A DNA stretch of 64,000 nucleotides, from contig CAJNOI010000079.1 in assembly GCA_905250115.1 (NCBI GenBank), positions 331,019 to 395,018 of the forward strand. The letters are read 5' to 3'. Numbering within the stretch: the first letter of the stretch is position 1; the number at the start of each line of letters is the position of its first letter. The DNA comes from Adineta steineri. Lineage: Eukaryota; Rotifera; Eurotatoria; Adinetida; Adinetidae. The notes under the pieces are model-generated. The model was not told the DNA's origin, searched no databases, and saw only the letters and a program-made list of their open reading frames with translations. Below, in pieces: positions 20,788 to 31,021 of this stretch. The position numbers and the translations under genes were made by a program.

Positions 20788-21184
20788 GAAAAATATCAAG
20801 TGCTAATTATCACATTAATTAATCCAGCTGACATGAAATTTGGTAGTTTTAATTTTTGCTTTTCTTTTCATTATCGATATTGAAAAAAATAAAACTTTTT
20901 GTGTGTTATATATAAATAGAGAGTGAATTTCTTTGTCAATGTTTTCAAATAAAATTAATTCATTTTGATTGAATATTTTAAAAAAAATATGGTATAATAT
21001 ACTGAAATAGTTAAATATTGCTAGTCGTATCGATTCATACAGTAATTTCTTTTAAATCTATGAATATTGTTGAAATAAACTAAAGTCTATAGAGACACAT
21101 GACGACACTTATAAAATATTTCATTTTATTTGACATATATTATATAAAAGAAGTTATTATCAGACAAAAAACGAATGATGGCAA
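20788..21184. other. Spacer between convergent genes
   Basis: 3' flank of the SDR gene and of the minus-strand LRR gene; no gene recognised. Confidence 0.5.
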
Positions 21185-24100
21185 TTACATATTTTCATTA
21201 TTTATTTTTCTTATCATATTCGATGTCAATGCAGATGATATGTCACATAAAATTTCATTTTTGATAATATTTGAAGTCAGATCAAGTTTTGTCAATGTCT
21301 ACATCAATAAGAAAAAATAACGAAAAACAAAACTAATGATATTATTACTTGATTTGATTTTAATACATTGCATAAACGTCGTCCACCTTGATCTCCAATT
21401 CGATTATTAGAAAGATTAAGTGATAAAAGTGTCTACAGTAATGATAATATAAGATAAATAAAAAAAAGAAAATACCTCTTACTTGATTTAATTGTAACGC
21501 AGTACTTAAACAAGTGGCTCCTTTATTTTTAATATCGTTTTCTGACAAATTTAGTGTCGTTAGTGCCTATAATAATGAATTCAATATGAAACAAAAAACA
21601 AAAAAATATTCCATATTAACCGTATTTAATTTTAATATAGCACTTAGAAATCGTGCTCCTTCATTTTTGATTTGATTATCAGAGAGATCAAGTGTTGTGA
21701 GTATCTATATAAAACAAAAATAATTTTTATGAAGATAATAAAAACTAACTTGTTACTTTGTTTGATTTTAATCCAACACTTAGTTCTGATATTCCTGTAT
21801 CTCCAATTTGATTGTGAGAAAGATCAAGAATAGTGAGTGTCTATATATTGAAAAGAGAACTAAAGATGAATATGAAAATAAATGTTTTTTTTGTTCACTT
21901 GATTTAATTGTAATCCAATACTTAAATGACATGCACCTATATCTTTAATCTGATTTCGAGAAAGATCAAGTTGTATAAGTGTCTAAAATGAAAAGAATAT
22001 TTACTCATATAATTGATCTGTCAACTATTTATATGATAAGTATAGATTACCGAAACTTCGACAACTGTCATATCAAAAGATATTAATTATACTTAAGTTA
22101 TGCAAATGTCGTGACGAGAGATACTGTTTTTTCTTATAAAAACCTTCAAAAAAATTATTTTTTTATGGATGAATACAGTGTCTTTCATTCTAATTTTCTA
22201 ACCTATTTCATCATACTTTAACGAATATTATCATGCGAAATTTCCAATAAGATTTTTTCTCTTGTCATTTATACTGGTAGCAAGTTTACATTTCTCTATT
22301 AACAATCAACATATACCATCAGATACAGTATGAGAAGCTGCACAATTGACATAAAATCTCTTATACCAGTTTGGAAATTGTGCTGTAAAACGCAATAATT
22401 TATTATGTGCTATCAATCACAAATAAGAAGAAGGAAAGAAATCTTATCAAAAACTTCGCACGTTAGTTTATAAGAAAAAACAGTACCCCTGTCATTACGT
22501 TTAGATAACCGTAAATATATAATATGCGTTTGAGGAAAAAAGTGGAATATAAAAAAACTAATATTTAATTAATTTACTTTGTTATTTTGTAAAGCATAAT
22601 GACTAACAATCTTCATATCTGAACAACTTAGATTTTTCGAAGTTAAATTTAACTCCATACGATTTTCAGGATTTGTAATAATTTGTTCAAGATCACTTTG
22701 ATGATCTTGAAAAAACCATGATATTAAATCTGACTCTGAAAAATTGAAAATTATATTTTTAATAATTTAGTTGAACAAAATTATAAGTATATGTTTTACC
22801 TCTAATTTCGATATTTGTTGAAAGATTATCAGAACTAAAATAGAACTAAATAAAATTCTATATTTATAATGCAATGATGATAATTACTTGTTTGTATTAT
22901 TAATTATTGATTCAATTGACGAAAAATCAGCCTTAAAAGAAACATAGTAAACATTTAGAAAATATATATAAGAAAAAATAATCTAGAGAACCTGTTCAGT
23001 ATTATTATTCATAGATTGATTTGTATTATCTAATACTAGTTGACAAATATTAGTATCCATGAAATGAATATCTTCGATTGATTCTGTATTTATCTAAATA
23101 AAAATAAACAATAGAGAAAACTGAAATATAAAAAAATGAATATCTCACTAATAGATCAGATGCAATTTGATCGATGTCTGACAAAAGAACATCTAAAACA
23201 AAAGTAATGAATTACTCTAAGTTTTTGGAAAACAAATCAGTATGATGTTGTTATCAATACAGAGTTCAATAGAGCATTGACTAAACTGATATCAAAAATT
23301 GATGAAAATTTAACTCATTATATCTCTGCAGTATATAAATGAACAATATCAAGAAAAAGAAAAATATCTGATTTGCTCTCATTTAACAAAAGCTATGTGC
23401 AAGTTTATTGGTATTAGTCACAAACTATTCAATTATGCTACTTAAGCAGTGTTGTTAATACTTACTATCTGTTTCATTATTCATTAAATCAATTGTCTGT
23501 TGATTTAATTGTTCTATAATTTCAGCATTTGTTTTTGGTATAATTTTATCAATCGAAGTGAAACTATCGACTATAACGTTTGAAAAAGATAATCTAGGGC
23601 TTAATAAATCAATTTCGTTATTTTTAGCATTAGATACTGTAATCATTGTTTGACTATTGAGTGAATTATAGAGTTTTTGTGCACGTAATAGTTCATCTCG
23701 AGCTTTAGCCAATTCTGATCCATCAATTTCACGTAATTTCAATTGTGTCATTAATATCGAACGAACCTTTGTTTCCATTCGATCTTTCAAAGATGATTTC
23801 CATTGATCTTGATTCGTTTCAATATAACTATGAAGTTGATCAAGTTCCACTTGAAATTCTTTATATTTTTGTTGAATTTTATCGATCGTCGTTTGAAGCC
23901 AATTGTTTAATTGTTCTTCACAATTCTTTCTGCCACTATCAATGTTTAATGATGGTATTTCAGTAATAAATTCCTATAATAATGAAGAAAAAATCAATTA
24001 TTTTAACTAGATTGAAATATTTGTAATGTTGAAACATTTATTTCAAAATAGGAGTTGATAAAGATGCATCGAAACATTTCTCAAACTAGTTTTCTAAGGC

Positions 24101-25223
24101 TAGTATACAAAGCTTGTAGAAAAAAAACAGGATATTTTATAGTAAATATTCTTTTTTAAAACTTTGAAAAAGAGTAATAGGTTTGATATTTTGTATATAT
24201 GTATAACTAGCCTGTGTTTCATCTAATAAATAATTAATTTCTTCTTTCACATCTTCTTGATGTAGTGAACCATGCTCGAGACAAAATATAGATGAACAAT
24301 GGGAGCATTGATATGTGCCCGACTTATGACATGTAATATCATCATTCATTGATATTCGATATTGACATTTTTTCATGTTCATTTCACTATGTTCTTTATC
24401 TGTAGTTCTGTTTGCTGCATCATTGCGTATATCTAAAATAAAGTCATTTTTTTCGTATGTTTAAAATTTATGTAAATGAATAATATTCCCAAATAATCGA
24501 TCATCCATATAAAACGATTGTGATATATTTACCTCTCGACGCGTTAGCCATAGAGGATCTGTTAATGTCTGATCCGTCGAGAATTATAATACCATCTTGT
24601 AAAGGTTCTGATCTTATAGAAATCGAATCCGTTGAAATATTCTGTTGTGATGATGTTTGAGAATCATCCACTAATATATGAAAAATACCGATAAGTTTGA
24701 ATAGATAAAATTGAAAGAACAAGAAAAACTTACAATCATCAAAAGTAATGGAATCTATACGATTTTTTCTAGAATTTTTAGTTGCTCTCGCTATTGGTGA
24801 ATTGACAGACGATTCTGAGTTTTTTTCATTTTGACTGAAATGTCTTTTACATAGACCCTCTCTAGCAGCATACTTCTCACAATTGTTGGCAGCGCAAAGT
24901 CGTCGCCATTTGCATCCATTAAACTTTCTATTCATAACAACAACTTCGACTTCTTCCGCTTGTTGTCTCATTTTTTCTCTCAAATGTCGACAACATAAAC
25001 CATCTCTTTGAACTTGATTCCCACACTTATTCTTAGTACAGAGTATTCGCCAATTTGCACCATCGAATTTTCTTTTTGTACAACTAACTTTAATGCTTCC
25101 CGTTAATTGTTTTTCATTTTCAGTCTCCATACCATCTTCTTCACATAAATCATCTTTTTTGCGGTATTTATCATAGCCTCTAATACGTGTTTTCATTTTG
25201 TGAGTAATAACCAATTCATCCAT
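21185..25223 (-). CDS. Zinc-finger/B-box-like/coiled-coil/LRR protein, copy A
   Basis: Fifteen exons on the minus strand: 25223-24734, 24670-24533, 24432-24212, 23973-23466, 23192-23149, 23093-22992, 22931-22888, 22834-22800, 22735-22578, five LRR exons of exactly 84 bp (21982-21899, 21840-21757, 21704-21621, 21566-21483, 21432-21349) and 21298-21185. The phase holds throughout, giving 757 residues. N-terminal part: two C-x4-C-x9-C-x2-H fingers (LCTKNKCGNQVQRDGLCCRH; LCAANNCEKYAAREGLCKRH), each preceded by a K.F.G..WR motif. Next comes a B-box-like finger (CHKSGTYQCSHCSSIFCLEH), then a coiled coil (exon 4), a linker, and six RI/NLRC3-type LRRs (TLIQLDLSRNQIKDIGA). No NACHT domain is visible. 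Probably an intracellular recognition or scaffold protein; a TRIM- or NLR-like immune role is speculation. Intron 3 begins with GC instead of GT. Copy B lies at 27048-31021. Confidence 0.82.
22088..22520. mobile_element. Foldback/MITE-like insertion in the pre-LRR intron, copy A
   Basis: The two ends are inverted repeats of roughly 60 bp. The left arm contains GACGAGAGATACTGTTTTTT and the right arm the complement-like AAAAAACAGTACCCCTGTCA; outer parts also match (TATACTTAAGTTATG/GATAACCGTAAATATA). It makes up most of the 595-bp intron before the first LRR exon. No transposase. Confidence 0.55.
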
Positions 25224-26686
25224 TTCGTTGAAAACTGTTAATATAAGATGTATTAAATCTAAAATAATTATTCGATATATTATTATATCATTCTATTGTA
25301 TGAATGTTTGAAAGTGATATGTTTCATTCATATAATAGTTTTATAAGTTATACCATCATACATTCGTTAAGAGATATTTAAAATATATCCGACTCTTTTT
25401 TACTTAGCTCACTTTTCATTCTTTATTTCTTAGTATATGTTAGAGATATTTGGATTTCCTAATTTCTTTTTATTGCATATGCTTAATCTCGATGAAATAT
25501 AATACATCTAATGAATATTTCCTATATGTCATGTACTCTGGAATTTTATATACAGAAACAAAATAAAATTCAAATATATATTTATCTCGTCATCATCATT
25601 ATCATCTAGCCGACAATTTAGAACTCGACCTCTCTTCTAATTTTGTATTCTAAATTATTATTAAATAAATACACATAAATTTCAAGGGGATATGTGCTTT
25701 TGTGTAACAATAGACTAGATATCGAGATAGTCAAGTTAACAAATAATACATTATTTTTATAGATATATTAAAAGATTTAATATTCATATAATGAATATTA
25801 TAAAATATATCTTAGTTATTTTTTGGCAAGGACTTAAACAAATATCAAAGTAAAATAAATACGCAATAACTAACTATACTATGGTTCAAAATTGTTAGAT
25901 TTTAATTAGACGACAGAGAGGTCAATACACTTAATCTCATAGATAAAAGTTCACTTTTCATTATTAATAGCATTCTATTCTATATACAGGTCTTACCCTC
26001 ACCTTACCGTCAATATAAAGCGTCACTTTTTTCTTTCTGTTTCTTTCATTTTCTAAACAAAGTAAAATTTCACGTGTTCATATGCATGACTAGTTACCAA
26101 TACATATAATCCTTTTTTTCGCTTGTTCTTCAACATATATCCATATACAATGTATAATATGTTTTATTCGAATATATCTTTAGATGACACCAATATAAGA
26201 CACCATGAAATTATATTCAGTGAGACAATGGTGAAATAACAAAAAAATTGAACTATAAAATAAGAGATTCTATGTCAATTGTAGAGCTCCTTATACAGTA
26301 AATGATGGCGTATTTTGATTGTTAATACAAAGGTAATAACAACTTGACAAAGAAATAAATCTTATCGAAATATTAATTCAAGTTAGATGAAATAGTATAC
26401 AAAAATTGAGTAAAAAAGTACATCTGTCACTACTTTTTGATAATCGTAAATAGATATAGATGACGATCATAATCATCGCATAGTATTTAATAATGATGAT
26501 TTAGAAAGTTGCAATGAAAGTATACGATAATATAAACTTGTAGATAGATATGTAATAGATTAACAAGCAGTTTTGTAAAATTTTAATTTTCAACAACATA
26601 ATGGATTCATGTAATTCATTAAATATCGATGTATGGAAATAATTGCTAAGCAGTCATTTTGACAACATCAAAAAAAAATAATATTT
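25224..26686. other. 5' flank of copy A
   Basis: 25224 to about 26255 is closely similar to 31022-31998 upstream of copy B, so the duplication includes upstream sequence and probably the promoter. A solo arm of the foldback element (CTGTCACTACTTTTTGATAA) lies at 26418-26455. No exon seen. Confidence 0.6.
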
Positions 26687-27036
26687 GATCGAAGAAGAAA
26701 TATAAAATATTAATTATGGATCTTGATGGATTAGGTAAAACAACGATTGTTTATAAATTCAAATTACATAAAATTGTTGAAACTATTCCTTTAATTTATT
26801 TTAATGTAAAAACTGTATATTATATAAAAAAGTTAATTTAACATTTTTGGATATAGGAGAACATATTGCAATTCATCGTTTAAGTCGACAATATTTTCCA
26901 AATACACAAGCATTAATTTTTATTATTGATTTATATGATAATTTTCGATTAGAAGAAGCAACAGAAGAATTATGGAGTTTATTGAGTGAAAATGAACTTA
27001 AAAAATTACTTTTATTAATTTATCTGAATAAATATT
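26687..27036 (+). pseudogene. ARF-family GTPase fragment
   Basis: Translates as an ARF/ARL GTPase with damage. First frame: [20 protein letters not shown] (P-loop, normally GLDxxGKTT), then [14 protein letters not shown] frameshift near 26825-26835 follows, then [20 protein letters not shown] in another frame (switch II, normally DxGGQ; here GEH) and NTQALIFIIDLYD up to LLLIYLNK where NKxD is expected. It stops at about 27036, exactly where the duplicated 3' flank of copy B begins, so the C-terminal third is lost. No start codon context and no myristoylated N-terminus seen. The GTP-binding residues after NK are gone, so it cannot be functional. Confidence 0.8.
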
Positions 27037-27047
27037 ATATATTTTCA

Positions 27048-30000
27048 TTATTTATTTTTTTTTATCATATTCGATGTCAACGCAGATGATATATCACATA
27101 AGATTTCATTTTTGATAGTATTTGAAGTCAGATCAAGTTTTGTCAATGTCTACATCAATAAGAAAAAATAACGAAAAATCAAATTAATCAAAGTTTTACT
27201 TGATTTGATTTTAATGCATTGCATAAATGTCGTCCACCTTGATCTCCAATTCGATTATTAGAAAGATTAAGTGATAAAAGTGTCTATAGTAATCATAATA
27301 TAAGATAAATAAAAAAAAGAAAGAAAAGATCTCTTACTTGATTTAATTGTAACGCAGTACTTAAACAAGTGGCTCCTTTATTTTTAATATCGTTTTCAGA
27401 CAAATTTAATGTCGTTAGTGCCTATAATAGTGAATTAGATATAAAATAAAAATAAAAAATATTATATTTATTAACCTTATTTGATCGAAGCATAATACTT
27501 AGAAATCGTGCTCCTTCATCTTTAATTTTATTTGCAGAAAGATCAAGAGTTGCGAGTATCTATACAAAACAAAAATAATTTTTATGAAGATAATAAAAAC
27601 TATTTTGTTACTTTATTTGATTTTAACCCAACACTTAGTTCTGATATTCCTGTATCTCCAATTTGATTGTGAGAAAGATCAAGAATAGTGAGTGTCTATA
27701 TATTGAAAAGAGAACTAAAGATGAATATGTAAATAAATGTTTGTTTTGTTCACTTGATTTAATTGTAATCCAATACTTAAGTGACATGCACCTATATCTT
27801 TAATCTGATTTCGAGAAAGATCAAGTTGTATAAGTGTCTAAAATGAAAGAAATATTTACTCATATAACTGATCTGTCAACTATTTATATGACAGTATAGG
27901 TTACCGAAACTTCGACAACTGTCATCTCAAAAGATATTGATTATACTTAAGGTTATGCAAATGTAGTGACGAGAGATACTGTTTTTTTTTTTATAAAAAC
28001 CTTTAAAAAAAACTCTATTTTTATGAATAGATAGAACATCTTTCATTCTAATTTTCTATTCTATTTCATCATACTTTAACTAATATTGTCATGTATAATT
28101 TTTAATAAGATTTGTTTCTTTGTCATTTATGCTGAGAGCGATTTTACATTGTTGTTTTCGAATCGTTAATACTTCTCTATTAAAAACCAGCATATACTAT
28201 CGAATACGACATGAGAAACTCTACAACTTACATAAAATCACTTATTTTATATTTCCATTTTTTGTTTCTTCCAGTACGAACAATATTTTGAAAAAGTAAA
28301 CTGTGATCTCAGAGAAAAAATAATTTTTTCATAGATAATGAACCCATATATTGTAATTGATTTTGAAAAAAAGCAAACGTCTATGAGACTAAGTTTTGTA
28401 GCATAAAACAATCGAATAAAAGACGCTTTATTTATATAGAAAGAAAGCAGTATCTCCGTCACTACGTTTGAATAAACTTAAGTATATAATATATATTTGA
28501 GGAAAAAAGTGAGGTATGAAAATAATAATATTTAATTAACATACTTTATTATTTTGTAAAGCATAATGACTAACAATCTTCATATCTGAACAATTTAGAT
28601 TTTTTGAAGTTAAATTTAATTCAATATGATTTTCAGGATTTGTAATAATTTGTTCAAGATCATTTTGATGATACTGAAATAACCATGATGTTGAATTTGA
28701 TTCTAAAAAATTAAAAAGTATATTCATAATTATATCTAATAAAACTATCGGTTTATATTTTACTTTGATTTTCGATATTTGTTGAAAGATTATTGGAACT
28801 AAAATAAAACTAAATAAAATTCTATATTTATAACACAATGATTATATTACTTGTTTGTATTATTCATTGTCGATTCAATTGGAGAATAATCAACCTTAAG
28901 AGATACATAGTAAATATGTTATAAGATGTACATAAGAAAAAAAAGTTTAGAAAACCTGTTTATTATTACTATTCATGGATTGGTTTGTGTTACTTAATAC
29001 AAGTGGAGACGTATCAGAATCTCCAAAATGATTATCTTCGATTGTTTCTTTATCTACCTATGCAAAATTAAGTAATATAGAAAATTGAAATATTAAAAAG
29101 TTAATAAGTTACTAATGGATCAGTTGTGATGTTATTGATTTTTGACAAAGCAACATCTAACTTCGTAATTTCAGCATTCGGTTTTGGTAAAATTTCATAG
29201 ATCCAATTGAAACCATCGACTATAACGTTTGAAAAACATAGGCGAGGTGTAAATAAGTCGATTTCATTATCTTCAGCAGTAGATGTTGTGATTATTGCTT
29301 GACTATTGAGTAAATCACAGAGTTTTTGTGCACGTAATAGTTCATCTCGAGCTTTAGTCAATTCTGATCCATCAATTTCATTTAATCCCAATTGTACTAG
29401 TAATATCGAACGAACTTGTGTTTCCATTCGATCTTTCAAAGATGATTTCCATTGATTTTTATTCATTTCAATATAATTATGAAGTCGATCAAGTTCCATC
29501 TGAAATTCTTTATATTGTTGTTGAAGTTTATTAACCATCATTCTAATCCAATAGTTTAATTGTTCTTCACAATTCTTTCTACCACTATCAATATTCAATG
29601 ATGGTATTTCAGCAATAAGTTCCTATAATGAAGAAAAAAATGAGTTATTTTAACTAGATTGAAATGTTTGTAATGTTGAAACATTTATTTCGAAACAGAG
29701 CGTGGATGAGTATTTTTCCAATACGTTTCGATAGGAATAAGATGAAAGACTACGATTTCCATCACTGAATAGAGTTGATGAAGATGCATAAAATCATTTC
29801 TCTAACTACTTTTCTATGACTACTATATAAAACTTCTAGAAAAACAGGATATCTCTCACCGATAGCATATCAATTTATTTAAAAAACATACCCACTCGTA
29901 TTTTACTCTGAGACGAGCAGTTATTATATTTATAGTAAATATTCTTTTTTAAAACTTCAAAAAAGAATAGTATGTTTGATATTTTGTGTATATATATACC

Positions 30001-31021
30001 TAACCTGCGTTTCATCTAATAAGTAGTTAATTTCTTCTTTCACATCTTCTTGATGTTTTGCACCATGTTTGAGACAAAATACAGATGAGCAATGAGAACA
30101 TTGATATGTGCTTGGCATATGACATTTTTGATCATCATTCGTTGGTATTTGATATTGACATTTTTTCATGTTCATTTCACTATGTTCGTTATCTGCAGTT
30201 CTCTCTGATGCATCAGTACGTATGTCTAAAATAAAGTCATTGTTTCGTATATTTAATATTTATGTGAATGAATAATATTCCTAAATAATCTATCATCGAT
30301 AAAAAACGATTGAGAGATATTTACCTGTCGACACGCAAGTCATAGAACATCTGCTAATGTCTGATTGTGCAACAGTTGCAATACTATCCGGTGGAGATTC
30401 GAATTGTGCAGAAACCGAATCTGTTGGAAAATTTTGTTGTGGTGGTATTGTTTGAGAATCGTCTACTAATATATGTAAAATACCAATAAGTTTGAATAAA
30501 TAGAATTGACTGAACAAGAAAAACTTACAATCATCAAAAGCGTTATGTTCTGTATGATTTTTTGTAGAATTTTTATTTACTCTCACTCTTTTTGATTTGG
30601 CAGATGATTGGGGTTTTTTTGCATCTCGTGGTGTATGCCTTCTACATAGACCATTTTTAACAGCATATTTATCACAGTTATCGCCACTGCAAACTCGTTG
30701 CCATCTACATCCATTAAATTTTTGATTCATATGAATAACTCCGATGTTTCCTACCACTTTTTGTTGTCTTCTTTTTTCTGTAAAATGTCGACAACATAAA
30801 TCATCTCTTTGAACTTGTTTCTCACAGTTATTTATAATACAGAGTTTATGCCATCTCTTACCATTGAATTTTTGTTTCTTATGAATTAATGCAGTACTTT
30901 CTATTAAATTTTTCTGGCTTGTCTCCATAAAATTTTGTGAACATAAACCATCTTGTTTACAGTTTTTATCACAGTTATTGATAGATATTATCATTTTATC
31001 AGTAGTAACCGATTCATCCAT
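27048..31021 (-). CDS. Zinc-finger/B-box-like/coiled-coil/LRR protein, copy B
   Basis: Paralog of the gene at 21185-25223, in the same orientation. Fourteen exons: 31021-30529, 30464-30324, 30225-30005, 29622-29113, 29057-28956, 28894-28851, 28798-28764, 28702-28545, LRR exons 27837-27754, 27695-27612, 27559-27476, 27421-27338 and 27283-27200, and 27149-27048. The frame is continuous for 741 residues. Same domain order: fingers LCIINNCEKQVQRDDLCCRH and VCSGDNCDKYAVKNGLCRRH, a B-box-like finger (CHMPSTYQCSHCSSVFCLKH), coiled coil and six RI-type LRRs. A third, degenerate finger (NCKQDGLC) is near the N-terminus. Exons 4 and 5 of copy A are one exon here because intron 4 and flanking codons are missing. 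Intron 3 has a normal GT donor. Apparently intact; function as for copy A, by inference only. Confidence 0.82.
27942..28487. mobile_element. Foldback/MITE-like insertion, copy B
   Basis: Same inverted-repeat ends as at 22088-22520: left GTGACGAGAGATACTG, right CAGTATCTCCGTCACTAC, with TATACTTAAG and CTTAAGTATA outermost. Longer than copy A, with a diverged inner part (28240-28440). Confidence 0.55.
29745..29920. repeat. Dispersed repeat fragment in intron 3 of copy B
   Basis: Contains GATGCATAAAATCATTTCTC, CTTCTAGAAAAACAGGATAT and CTCTCACCGATAGCATA. Similar blocks occur at 24058-24135 (same intron, copy A) and at 18410-18600, so this is a dispersed family. Confidence 0.45.
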
